From Periplaneta americana (Eukaryota; Arthropoda; Insecta; Blattodea; Blattidae): a DNA stretch of 64,000 bases. The notes beneath the pieces are model-generated. The model did no database searches. It saw only the letters and a list, made by a program, of their open reading frames with translations, and was not told the DNA's origin. Shown here piece after piece: positions 44,083-58,399 of the stretch (positions are counted from its first letter, which is position 1; the number at the start of each line of letters is the position of its first letter). The position numbers and the translations under genes are program-made. The stretch lies in NCBI RefSeq assembly GCF_040183065.1, contig NC_091119.1:63722392-63786391 (forward strand). Direction: 5' to 3'.

Positions 44083-44291
44083 ATACATGAGTTTTAAAAT
44101 AACAATACAATACATTTCCACCGCCGCCTCAGATTATAGTGTCGTTGTTCCGTAACTTCTAGGTGCAAAATATTAAATTTTTTAGTAGGAAGAAAAACAA
44201 ATTTATTTATTCTATGGCAGTAGTGCATAGGAAATCGTGAGTTCTTACATTTTCGAAAGAAAGAAATATGATTAAGTTATATATAGTAGAT

Positions 44292-44385
44292 TGTATTATT
44301 TGCTGCGCATCATTAAGTTATTTAGTAGAGCAAAAATCTGTATTATTTGCTGCGCATCATTAAGTTATTTAGTAGAGCAAAAATC
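44292..44385. repeat. 47-bp perfect tandem duplication
   Basis: tgtattatttgctgcgcatc ... gagcaaaaatc occurs twice in direct succession (starts 44292 and 44339) without a mismatch, which points to a recent event. Confidence 0.95.
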
Positions 44386-44829
44386 TGAAAATCGATATGT
44401 GACATAGGAGTTATTGCAGGAACGACGACGATGGCTACAATTAAATCAAAACAAATGACTCCGTCTATTTAAGGCGGCCTTGACGTTTATCAATATTAAT
44501 ATAGAGAGAATATTTTGTATGTTTGTATGAAGTAATCTCAGAAGCTAATTATTATTAACCTTCACTATTTGAAATTTGTAGTTTCTCTAGATGGATGTAA
44601 TACTACAAATGAGGACTGAGGTAAGATGAAAAGAAATCTGTACGCACAGAAAACTTGATATTCTGTCGAAATATTGTATAACTTGATTATTGCAACTTTA
44701 TTTGGTCCACATAAAATACTCTAATTTTATACACTCATTTTACCATAGAGATCCCTGGAGCTGAGTTATTTTAAAAGGTGTCATGAAATTGCGTTCCTGC
44801 GGTCATTATTTACCCATATTCGTTTCCTG

Positions 44830-46193
44830 GGGCCTGTTTCTCAAAACTCACGGACTAGTAATACTAGTCTGTACAGTAGTAATATTAGTTTATTTTACAA
44901 GTCTATGTTTCTAGAAACTACAAGGGTAAAGTAGTAGTTACCAGTTCACAGACTAGTAATATTGGTCGATTTCACCAGTTCAAAAGTGATTCTGTTTCTC
45001 AAAATGCTAATCTAGTTGATTATACTAGTATTTAACAGGAATATTCCTACAAGACTCTAAAGACTGGTGATTTCTATATTATCAGTTACCAGTGGCAATC
45101 TTTCTCAGATAATCAAAACAAAATATTGTTATTTTTTTAATAAATGTGGTTTAGTGATTTCGATTGAAGTAGTAAAGAAGTTGTTGTGAGAAGAGCTAAA
45201 ACTATATCGAGAAAGAACAATTATTATTCCTTTACGGGAGCATTGTTTAAATATAATAAACGGTTTAAATAAAGTGCTGAAAAGCTTGGAGAGTTGTTAA
45301 ATATAGTGGGACCTGCCATAACAAGACAAACAAACAGAAGTCATGCATTATCAGCAAAGTTTCAAATACAAATTGCTCTACAAATCGGGATGTTGATTAT
45401 TTTCCAATGCCATCTAGCTTTTCTGCCCTAGACCAGCAACACATGCAGATTTTTTTCCTAATAATCTAATACCAATTCATCAACTGCAGTAATTTTTGCT
45501 GGCTTTCCTCCTCCACTGCCAGTTCTTCTGACATTGTCAACTTTAGCCTACAAATTAAATACAAAACGACACTAATTTATGAATAGATCAAACGTAAAAC
45601 TGAAAGAAAAAGCGATTTTTTCAAGTCATAAGTGGCATCCATGTCGCCAGTAGACTCACTTGCTACATAATGTGTTCATATTATGATACTGTGAACTTGA
45701 ATTGGTACTCGTCAAAGTTGCTTTCTTAATGTTGGGCCAATAAGTGTCCCTAACGTATGCATTAATCTCTGTTCTGAAGTATCAGTTCCATAGCCTCACT
45801 TATTACAAATTTTTTTTGTCCAGTCGTTTACTTTATCATTTTTGTTATTATGCTTGAAAACGCACCGAATGATATATCCTTTGAGTCATTAATCATATTG
45901 AGTATAGTTAATTTGCTTTCAATTGATGGAATTTCAAGAGAAGAGAGAAGTAAGAACCAAAACACAAACAACTTAACCTCCTAACCTCAAATCACAATAC
46001 CTACCAATGGGTATAAACAAATGAACTCAATCAGCTGACTAGTGAAACAGATCATGTGACTAGTGAAAAATTGTCACAAGTTACTAGACTGGTGAAATAG
46101 TTTGAGAAACAGAATCTACTAGAGCTGGTGAAATATACTCTGGTAACTAGTAACTGGTGAACTACTAAACTAGTATTTTTGAGAAACAGGCCC
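44830..46193. mobile_element. PIF/Harbinger element, internally deleted, inside the Helitron
   Basis: TIRs GGGCCTGTTTCTCAAAA (44830, and inverted at 46193) with the 3-bp repeat CTG on each side (44827-44829, 46194-46196). Subterminal regions are full of actagt/accagt words. Plus-strand remnant at about 45170-45400 resembles a Harbinger transposase N-terminus (ISRKNNYYSFTGALFKYN..., LLNIVGPAITRQTNRSHALS). A minus-strand remnant at 45550-45420 (DNVRRTGSGGGKPAKITAVD) resembles the Myb-like companion protein. The DDE core is missing. Confidence 0.85.
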
Positions 46194-46261
46194 CTGTGGT
46201 TCTTAAAATAATATTTATGTAGGGTACCTCATTTTTTTATTTGCATAAACAGTGATATACA

Positions 46262-46445
46262 ACTGAACGAGTTGGCTCAGGCGGTAGCATTTGAGACACG
46301 CATTCAGGGGTCCCGGGTTCAAACCCCGTGGCCGACCAATCTGACTGAGGTTTTTCATGATTTCCCTTAGTCATAAAGGCAAATGCTGGATTGGAAAGAT
46401 ACATGCTATTATTCATCACCGCCTCAGTTACCAATACCAAAAACA
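46262..46445 (+). mobile_element. tRNA-headed SINE in the Helitron
   Basis: The plus-strand head gagttggctcaggcggtagc (A-box) and cccgggttcaaaccccgtgg (B-box), then a body with gactgaggtttttcatgatt and taaaggcaaatgctgga, similar in plan to the other SINEs. It lies between the Harbinger and the Helitron 3' end. No TSD was defined. Confidence 0.7.
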
Positions 46446-46601
46446 TTAATCAAAGTCTATAATCAGTTACATGAACACAAGCCATCTACAACACACAATA
46501 GAAACAGGAACTCAACAAGAGTAAAAATGGCCTGCTGATATACCCACACATTCTAAACACGCGACATGACCACAGATGTTAAGGCGTGCATAAAATGAAC
46601 T

Positions 46602-46604
<3 letters not shown>

Positions 46605-46644
<40 letters not shown>
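46605..46644. repeat. (AT)n microsatellite
   Basis: About 19 dinucleotide units inside the Helitron. Confidence 0.95.
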
Positions 46645-46649
<5 letters not shown>

Positions 46650-47089
46650 GTAAGGTTAACATAAAAATGATCTTTGTACACAATCAGCTCAATTAATTTG
46701 GAGTGATTTATTAAAGGATGCATTCAAGACTAATTTAGAAAAATGTTAAACAAATTATATTTGCACCAAATGAGTGGTCTCTGGACCAAAATGATAGCAT
46801 TTTAATTATTTAAATACAATTTAAATTAAGTACCATATTAAACGATTTATTCTTCTATCAAACACGAATGTTCCCTGGACCTAATAGTCTATTTTAATTA
46901 TGTAATTACTTTATATTTATTTCTAATAAGTGCAGCGGAGCGCACGGGTACAGCTAGTTACCAATAAAACCATAACTCCCTAACGAAGGGTTTGCGGACC
47001 CATGTTCATATGAACTTTTTGTTATGGTTTGGTGTCAGGAATACGCCCCCACATTTATGGACACATATATAGATACACCCTGTATATCA

Positions 47090-47750
47090 ACTATTATTGT
47101 AATTCTGTTAAAACTTATAACTTCATTTCCTGTAATTTCACAATTAAACATTGATAATGATATAATTTTCATCCAGTATAATTTACCAAGAGGCACTAAG
47201 GAGCAAAACAACAAATATGGAAAATGTTATGGAGTTGGTTGTTGACACTACAAACTAAATAAAATCAAAGTCATTAAAACATCGGCAATTCCAAAAACTC
47301 CTACATGATACGGGGAAGAATGTCAGATTTTTTATAAAATATATTATAGAGCTGTAAGGTTGGTTAGCCGTGGAAAATATATTTCGTCTTTATTTTTGAC
47401 ACGCGGAAAATACTGTAATTTCTGCTTTTATGAAGAATAAGGTGCAGTAATATAATATTTCCATATAACAATAAATTTTAAATACCTATGTTTGAAATAT
47501 ATTTCGCTGCCTAGGATTTCAATATGTTAATAAATAATAATTAACTGTTAATAGAATATAGAAACTCCCTAGTTGGAAGACGAAAATTGGCTGCTAGATT
47601 TGTCATTCCTTGCCGAAATTTGAGAACACCTCAACAAATTAAATCGGTAGCTTCAGGGGCATAATAAAAATATACTTCATATGTACGACAGCATCAATTC
47701 TTTTCTTTTACTTATAGACGTATGGAAGCAACATTTATCAGAAAAGAACA
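47090..47750. other. No recognisable gene
   Basis: AT-rich DNA between the mariner and the next MITE. No supportable feature. Confidence 0.3.
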
Positions 47751-47754
47751 TATT

Positions 47755-48003
47755 TGAAGAGTCCACTGCAAGAATGATGGATGCCACTTTCTTGTCGAAA
47801 ATGAACCAAGACTGTCAATGCATAGCTTAAGACATATAGAATATACATAGCGAGTTATATGGCATTAACACTGATAGTCATTGTCCAGTAATGATCGGAA
47901 AATCACAGTTAAGCTTTGAGCGCTAAGCATTTCAAACTTTCAATTGCTTCTCCTGCAAAATGTATTCCAAATGACATCCATCATTCTTGCATTGGACTCT
48001 TCA
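47755..48003. mobile_element. MITE, 249 bp, with about 30-bp TIRs
   Basis: tgaagagtccactgcaagaa at 47755 and the inverted tgaagagtccaatgcaagaa at 48003 continue tgatggatgyca. One mismatch is seen in the first 20 bp. The TSD is unclear and the superfamily not assigned. Confidence 0.75.
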
Positions 48004-48603
48004 TTTAATTTTTCTTGCATACACTCATTTAGCAATACTGTATACAAGGCCTATATTACATTGTCCACTTGAATGATCTACAAATAACTTTTCATAACAA
48101 AAAAATTCCTTAAATTTAAAATAATTGAAACTGATTTTCAATTGTCAACTAGCTCATACCATGTTTATGAGAAATCACCAATGTTTGCAGGAACGGTCGT
48201 ATGCCTTAAGTTCGATTCTGGCTGGTTACACTGACAAACATGTATATGTTTAATTACCAAACCGAACGTTTCCGAAAATAGGTTTCTATTTTAAATTTGT
48301 TAACGATTGTCTCCTCTATCATCCCTAAGAGTTTGTAACACAGTTACTGAATCACTCTGTATATGAACTTAAATCTCCTGACATGTTACTTGAGATCGCC
48401 TTTAAGAGCAAAGGGTTACGAACGCGTGCAAAAATTGTGACCAAACGTGCAGTAACACTTTTCGACAATATCTACTACAAGATTTGTGATAGCCGCACAT
48501 AAATGTTATCAGTGAATTTTGAAAGAATTTGAATTGAATGGCTTATAGTTAACTTAATTTAGATTATTAATGTGTCCTTTACAATTTGTTTAATTGTTAT
48601 AAC

Positions 48604-50799
<2,196 letters not shown>

Positions 50800-51429
50800 G
50801 TTATAACAAATCGAAAATATACATAAACATAAGATAACATAGATACCTACATTTTCCTGGTAAACTAATGATGCCATAGGGCCAAAATTTTTACCAGATC
50901 TTACATATTGCCTTATGATAGTGAATCTCAGATTTTATTTCTATAACTTGAAAATTAAGTTGGTTTTATAATTTTATACATCTGTGAAATTTTTTTTTTT
51001 TTTTTTTCCAAATTCTAATGTTTTAAAATATCACAAAACCGACATCTTTCTCAAATTAAGTAAAAAATGAGTTTCTTATACTGTATGTATATGTAATATC
51101 TGATAAAAATTTTGGACCAATGAGATCATTAGTTTACCAGGAATTTGTATCTGTGTGATCTTATGTTTCAGTGTATTTTCGATTTGTTGCAACAATTATT
51201 AAATAAATTATTTAAGACGGATGAATAATCTAAATTAAGTAAACTGTAGGTATATCATTCAATTCAGCTTTGTTTCGAGATTCAGTGATAAAATTTATGT
51301 ACCGTATGGTTATCATAAAATATGTGATAGATATTGTCAAAAGTGTCGGTGCATGTTTTGACATAATTTTTGTATGCATTCATAGCCCGCTTCCCTTAAA
51401 GTAAAAAGTAACATGATGAGCAGTTTTTT

Positions 51430-53635
51430 TCTTGCCTATATGTAGAATGTGGAAGTTATGAATAGGATTTTATGGGTGAATTTGCAGCCTTGGAGATACC
51501 GCAGAGATGAATGGCTCCATCAGTTTCATTAATGTCAACAGATGTTACGGATAATACCCATATTCGTACACTAGCGTGTCTTTCCTGATGACATCCTGTT
51601 TGTCAACGGGTTTCGCTAACCGGGCGTCCGAGAGTATCGTCATCGCATTGTCTTCAGCTTTTCACAAGGAAGTAGTTACCTGGCTATTTTCATTAGGCAG
51701 CACTGACTTAGTACTCTATTCTGTACATTTATACATACATAACATACATCTGAGTGTTAGAAAAAATATCTTCCCAAAAAGTACAAAACGTGATGGAAGA
51801 CATCAATATATAACAAATCAGGATGGATATTTACCAAAAAGGCATATTTGGTTTACTTATTTTTGTAGGGTAACGCAGTCTTACTCAGACTTTGGCCAAG
51901 TAGGACTCTAAATTTTCCATACAGAGTCCTATACGTTTTCTGAAGTCGATTTTGCGATGTTCAAGGTGATAATTTAGAAATTATATAAGAGCAGGGATTA
52001 CATTGCAGAAACATGCACAGCAAAATGAACCGAAGTGAAACAAATGGATAATGCGTATGCACTGAAAGCTAGAAGATAGGTAAAACAGTGAATACAATCC
52101 ATTCAGAGACATCTTGATGGAGTACCGTGTGTTAGAATACTGTGTGATATGTTTCTCGTTTTGAATAGACGATACCTCCTGAACAGGAATCTCTAGCAAG
52201 TGAACTTCTTTCAGTAATTAACTGCTGTTCTTTGATGTCCTTCGCCTCATGCTGCTAATCAAGGGATCTGAGGAGAGTAATAGCATGTTCAACATATCCC
52301 GCATTGTGTCCTTCTTCGAAAATTTACGTGTGTTCCAAAGTCGGAAGAATTTACTTTTCTCCTTTTGGATAATTCACTGCAGTCTGTGAATGGCCGTAGA
52401 TGGTCGACCAGCATGCGACACGAAGTTGCCACTAGATGCATCTTCCGGGGAATTAACAATATTAAATATAATATTAAATTTCAGCCAAATGTTATGTTGT
52501 GACAAAAACCTATTTAATATCTGACGACACTGTTTCCACTTTCGTTGTTAACTGTCCACAGAAATTGCTGAGTACTTTACGAACAGTTTTTGAGCACATT
52601 TGTCGTAAGTTCTCAAATCACCGTGATTAATTAAGTACTGAAATAGGAATTCACATGTATTGACACCATCTTCAGCATTTCGCCATACCTCGAACAGGTT
52701 CTTCCACAGTATTCCTCCGATATCACTAAAAAGCGAAAAACAGCGAAAGTAGCAAAAAGTAGCAGCCGAAATTAACATATTATAAAGAACAGATTACTGG
52801 CTTTACGCTAGTGACAACAGTTTCAACAATCGACAACAATCCTAGATTTTCGGCCAAAAATATTGTAAATATGTTGAAAAATTTCTACAATATTGCATGG
52901 GTATTTTATTTACAAGAAAAAGATAATATGATAATATCTTAGCACAGTATTTGAAATTCGTACCTTGGAAGCTCAGAAAGTAAACATCCCTTCTATGACT
53001 TTAAGTATGGAGACACGTGTTTACAGAACGACACACTACTCAGAGCTGACTCCCTGAAGATTAAGTGCAAACATCATACTTGTAACTGCTGTCACGTTAC
53101 AAAGAATGCGCTTAGAGCTAAGAAAGTAGATATTCTTATATCTATAAAGCCAAAGGTATCTAATAAGTGGTGAAGTTCATGATTATACGAGTTTGTAAGT
53201 TTACATTTTGCGCGAATAAATAGCACAAAAGGATCACTGTGCATTGTTGCGAGACACTACACCGAAAGATACCCTTCACGCCACAGTAGTAACTAGTAGC
53301 ATGTGTTAACATGACTTAACATAATTGTGTCCTCTACCGCAGCGACAGATAGGAAGGCGTATTAACCACACTGTGCCCATAACTAGTGATGAAGTGTTGG
53401 TTCTTATAATTAAATTAATCGGCACATTTTTCAGGTGACCAGATTTTCAAGTCCCAAAGTCGGAACACTTCGCAAAGTGGGGAAGTAAATGAATGATGAA
53501 CTTTTTATGTAAATGTACGTGGGAAATATAAATACGCAATAAAAATAAACAATCAAGATAAAAAAATAACACATTGTAGTACACAAATATAATAACACAA
53601 ACACAAAAATAACATTTTTCTTTTTTTCATTTTCA
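51430..53635. other. 2.2 kb with no recognisable gene
   Basis: Frames at 51576-51911 (plus), 51981-52199 and 52548-52778 (minus) have no domain I recognise. No TIR pair or microsatellite is seen. Confidence 0.35.
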
Positions 53636-53639
53636 TTTA

Positions 53640-55330
53640 GTGTTCTGCCCAAGGGCAGATCTTTCACTCCAAACTCACCTTTCTCCAGTCTTTCCTATTT
53701 TCTACCTTCCTCTTTGTTTCCCCATATGATCCATATATCTTAATGTCGTCTATCATCTGATATCTTCTTCTACCCCGAATTCTTCTCCCGTTCACCATTC
53801 CTTCCAGTGCATCCTTCGGTAGACAGTTTCTTCTCAGCCAGTGACCCAACCAATTCCTTTTCCTCTTCTTGATCAGTTTCTGCATCATTCTTCCTTCACC
53901 CACTCTTTCCAACACAGCTTCATTTCTTATTCTGTCCACTTCACACGTTCCATTCTTCTCCATATCCACATTTCAAATGCTTCTATTTGCTTCGTCGTAA
54001 TGTCCGTGTATATGCTCCATACAATGCCACACTCAATACAGAGCACTTCACTAGTCTCTTCCTTAGTTCTTTTTCCAGAGGTCCGAAGATGATGTTTCTT
54101 TTTCTATTAAAATCTCTCTTGACCATGGCTATCCTCCTTTTGACTTTCTGGCAGCAACTCATGTTATTGCTTACAGTACATCCCAAGTATTTGAAGCTGT
54201 CCACTTACTCTACTGCCTCATTTAGAATTCGCAAGTTTATCTTCTGTATTTTTAATCCTATGACCATGCTCTTCGTCTTATTTGCATTTATCTTCATCCC
54301 ATACTGCTCACAGCGGTAATTTAGCTCAAGCTGCATATCCTTTAGTATCATTTCCTCTTCTGCTAACAACGCCATAACATCAGCAAATCTTATGCACTTT
54401 ATTCGTCTTCCTCCTACTATCACTCCTCTCATGTTCTGAAAACGGTTCTTTACTAAATCCTCCAAGTAGATATTGAACAGGGTAAGTGATAAAGGACATC
54501 CTTGACATATTCCTCTCCCAATTTCACTTCCTTGTGACATTTCTTCTCCTATCCTTACTTTCACTTGTTTCATATAAAGATTACTGAACAGTCTTATTCT
54601 TTCCAATCCATGCCAATTTTCTTTAGGATCCCCATCAGTTTATTCCAATCCACTCTCTCAAAAGCTTTTTCTAAATCCACGAATACTATATAGGCTACAC
54701 TTCTTTATTCTTCTCTAGTAACTTTTGCCGATTGTTCGTATCAGTCCAATTACATTTTTCTTAGCTTTTCACTTCCTGAAGCCAAATGCTCTTCTTCCAA
54801 CTGTTCTTCCATCTTAGAATGTAAACGTCGATTCAATATTCGCAAGAGAATCTTCGCTGAGTGTGATATTAGATTGATAGTCCTGAACTCCTTACATTTC
54901 TTGGCATTATTTTTATTTGGTGTATTGGAATCAACACTGTTTCCGTATAATGATAGAATTTGCTTCTTGTCCTCACCCAAGAATTTCGCTAGCTAATTCA
55001 GTGGGGATTCCATCAACTGCTATTCTTCATTTCCTTAAGTGCTAGTTCAACTTCTTTGCTTGAAATAGAAAACCCTTTTTCGTCTCTTAATACGGTTTCT
55101 TCGTCTTCTATATCTAAGTCATCTGGACGATTCCCTGTCTCATATAATTCTTCTACATTTTCGCCAATCTGTTTAGTATTCCTTTTTGTCTGTGTCGTAT
55201 GACTCTGGTTCTTCGATTTGACAGGCGTTGATTAAGGAGGAAAAGGAAAACGTATTTTTCCAAGATTTCATTGGGATCTCTTTGGCAGAGCTGGTTGACT
55301 GCTTTCTAAGAAAATGAAAGGGATTTGTTA
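53640..55330 (-). mobile_element. LINE family B, 3' half with degenerate RT
   Basis: Minus strand, pieces in order: 54980-54750 (ILLRILNRRLHSKMEEQLEE), 54606-54205 (RT palm: GICQGCPLSLTLFNIYLEDL, then IRFADVMALLAEEE where the catalytic FADD has become FADV), 54204-53983 (DSFKYLGCTVSNN ... LYGAYTRTLRRS), 53969-53664 (KLIKKRKRNWLGHWLRRNCL, GRRIRGRRRYQMIDDIKIYG). The 3' end gggcagaacact lies at about 53645. The upstream part to 55330 is in poor frames. It is inactive. Other copies are at 15259-15520 and 59590-61530. Confidence 0.88.
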
Positions 55331-56164
55331 GTACCTCTTGATTTTGGGCCTTTCTTTGTGATTAGATAAAATTAGTTTCCTTGGTCTTCAGCAGTTTTTT
55401 TATATGCTTTCATTTTCTCCTTAGGAGATTATGACAAATATAAAATACATATGTATTAGTATTAGGCTATACATACAGCTCTTCCGTGTCGCGTATTGTC
55501 TCAGTGTTCGGTTTAACGAATATTCGAGTTATTTCTCACTCTTTGTGGATGGACGGCAAACACAGACCACATTGAGCCATGCAGGAGTTCCAAGAGCCCT
55601 TGTAAGGACGCCATTATCATTGTGTAGGCCTACCATTTAATTGATAACTCTTCCTCTTTCACTATATTCAATTAATCGATCATTCATCCACCGATTCATT
55701 GACTGATTCATTTTCACTTGTTGGTTCATTCATTCATTCATTGAATTATTCAGCCAGATATCACAGTAGGATATCGTCAAGAGCAATAACATGCATCGTC
55801 AAAGTACAAGCATTAGAGCCTCAGAATACTTTTCTTTTGGTTAATAACATTTTATCTTCTTAAAAAATGATTTAGTAATGAAATAATATGCATCTGCTTA
55901 GAGTAATTAAATGGGATTATATATTGGCAACTACTGTTTTAGAGATAGGCCTATGCATTTTGGGTTTTAAGTGTAAACGTTACAAAAGAATGTATGTACT
56001 TATTTGCTCTTCTGTGTAGTAAATAATTATAATTTATTTTATTCTTGCGTTTCTTTACACACCAGACTTCATATTATGCATTATACTTATTTCATTTGTT
56101 GTTACCGGCGTCCATTTGTTCATTTATATATTAGTTATGAAGATAAGTATTAAAGTGTCCAATC

Positions 56165-56339
56165 AATTCTGTTGTCGATTTGCAAAAGGGGACATGTCTA
56201 AAATGAAAAAGTGTTGGAAAATCGTAAAAACTATAACTAAGTTAACAAATTAAAATGTTCACATATTTTTTTCTAATTGGATCACATTGGATACATACAT
56301 TCAGAATCTATGAATATTTTAATTTTTTAAGTCTGCTAT

Positions 56340-56380
<41 letters not shown>

Positions 56381-56438
56381 GATTTCCAACATTTTGTCAT
56401 TTTGGACGTGTCCCCTTTTGCAAATCGACGACAGAATT
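56165..56438. mobile_element. MITE, 274 bp, with TIRs of about 55 bp
   Basis: aattctgttgtcgatttgca (56165) pairs with the inverted aattctgtcgtcgatttgca (56438). Similarity continues through aaaggggacatgtctaaaat to gttggaaaatcgt. The loop contains a 37-bp T tract (56341-56377). The superfamily and TSD are uncertain. Confidence 0.85.
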
Positions 56439-56459
56439 ATATATCTATATCAAGCAAAT

Positions 56460-58172
56460 TACTTACTTACAAATGGCTTTTAAGGAACCCGAAGGTTCAT
56501 TGCCGCCCTCACATAAGCCCGCCATCGGTCCCTATCCTGTGCAAGATTAATCCAGTCTCTATCATCATATCCCACCTCCCTCAAATCCATTTTAATATTA
56601 TCCTCCCATCTACGTCTCGGCCTCCCCAAAGGTTTTTTTCCCTCCGGCTTCCCAACTAAGACTCTATATGCATTTCTGGATTCGCCCATACGTGCTACAT
56701 GTCCTGCCCATCTCAAACGTCTGGATTTAATGTTCCTAATTATGTCAGGTGAAGAATATAATGCCTGCAGTTCTGCGTTGTGTAACTTTCTCCATTCTCC
56801 TGTAACTTCATCCCTCTTAGCCCCAAATATTTTCCTAAGCACCTTATTCTCAAACACCCTTAACCTATGTTCCTCTCTCAGAGTGAGAGTCCAAGTTTCA
56901 CACCCATACAGAACAACCGGTAATATAACTGTTTTATAAATTCTAACTTTCAGATTTTTTAACAGCAGACTAAATGATAAAAGCTTCTAAACCGAATAAT
57001 AACACGTATTTCCCATATTTATTCTGCGTTTAATTTCCTCCTGAGTGTCATTTATATTTGTTACTGTTGCTCCAAGATATTTGAATTTTTCCACCCCTTC
57101 GAAGGATAAATCTCCAATTTTTATATTTCCATTTCGTACAATATTCTCGTCACGAGACATAATCATATACTTTGTCTTTTCGGGATTTACTTCCAAACCG
57201 ATCGCTTCACTTGCTTCAAGTAAAATTTCCGTGTTTTCCCTAATCGTTTGTGGGTTTTCTCCTAACATATTCACGTCATCAGCATAGACAAGAATCTGAT
57301 GTAACCCGTTCAATTCCAAACCCTGTCTGTTATCCTGAACTTTCCTAATGGCATATTCTAAAGCGAAGGTAAAAAGTAAAGGTGATAGTGCATCTCCCTG
57401 CTTTAGCCCGCAGTGAATTGGAAAAGCATCAGATAGAAACTGACCTATACGGACTCTGCTGTATGTTTCACTGAGACACATTTTAATTAATCGAACTAGT
57501 TTCTTGGGAATACCAAATTCAATAAGAATATCATATAATACTTCCCTCTTAACCGAGTCATACGCCTTTTTGAAATCTATGAATAACTGGTGTACTGTAC
57601 CCTTATATTCCCATTTTTTCTCCATTATCTGTCGAATACAAAAAATCTGATCAATAGTCGATCTATTACGCCTAAAACCGCACTGTTGATCCTCAATAAT
57701 TTCATCTACGTACGGAGTTAATCTTCTCAAAAGAATATTGGAAAAAAATTTGTACGCCGTCAACAAAAGTGATATTCCTCGAAAGTTACTACAGTTAGTC
57801 TTCTCCCCTTTCTTAAAAATAGGACTCTGCTGTATGTTTCACTGAGACACATTTTAATTAATCGAACTAGTTTCTTGGGAATACCAAATTCAATAAGAAT
57901 ATCATATAATACTTCTCTCTTAACCGAGTCATACGCCTTTTTGAAATCTATGAATAACTGGTGTACTGTACCCTTATACTCCCATTTTTTCTCCATTATC
58001 TGTCGAAAACAAAAAATCTGATCAATAGTCGATCTATTACGCCTAAAACCACACTGATGATCCCCAATAATTTCATCTACGTACGGAGTTAATCTTCTCA
58101 AAAGAATATTGGAAAAAATTTTGTACGCCGTCAACAAAAGTGATATTCCTCGAAAGTTACTACAGTTAGTCA
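56460..58172 (-). mobile_element. LINE family A, copy 5, with a duplicated RT segment
   Basis: The minus-strand C-terminal frame 56857-56480 (MFENKVLRKIFGAKRDEVTG ...) and RT frame 57766-56987, both largely open: [75 protein letters not shown]. Upstream, 58173-57826 repeats the part from [18 protein letters not shown] to [13 protein letters not shown], so about 340 bp of RT sequence is present twice in direct order. The endonuclease is missing. It is inactive as a whole. Confidence 0.9.
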
Positions 58173-58399
58173 AATATATTTTTTAAATTACACAACAGTA
58201 AATTTCCATCAATTGTTACTCTTGTGTACTCAGAAAATGTCAGTGTTCTTGTATGATGTAGTGTTCTTTCTTGCCTGCAAAACATCAGGGGCAACCGGTT
58301 GAAATTAGAAGGTTCGGTCGGATACTGTACCTCGTCGGATGTTCTCTGACCGGTCGAATATAAACCGGTTATAAGCTCTATTCTGCAGCTCTCTTAAAT

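Larger units (their letters stand above)
43374..46957 (+). mobile_element. Non-autonomous Helitron, 3584 bp
   Basis: The 5' end TCTATACTAATAATAAATCT follows an A (43373). The 3' end has the GC hairpin gtgcagcggagcgcac (46930-46945) a few bases before the terminal CTAG (46954-46957), followed by T, consistent with insertion between A and T and with no TSD. It contains (ctgt)n and a recurring cggatttcgacgaaatttgg block. There is no Rep/helicase frame. It hosts a Harbinger (44830-46193) and a SINE (46262-46445). Confidence 0.85.
42718..47084 (+). mobile_element. Mariner/IS630-type transposon carrying a Helitron insertion
   Basis: Long TIRs of about 113 bp start TACAGGGTGTATCTATATAT at both ends (42718 and, inverted, 47084), flanked by TA (42716-42717, 47085-47086). 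Without the Helitron (43374-46957) the element is only about 0.78 kb. Plus-strand DDE transposase C-terminus from about 43012: HDGVPPHFTVIVRQYLDNSF (second catalytic Asp), then RWIGLKGSIAWPVRSPDLNP-MDFYLWGHI (third catalytic Asp), a frameshift at about 43190, and SNIDVLRERIQNGF ... GGHFEQFL to the stop at 43342. The N-terminal DNA-binding half is deleted, so it is non-autonomous. Confidence 0.92.
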
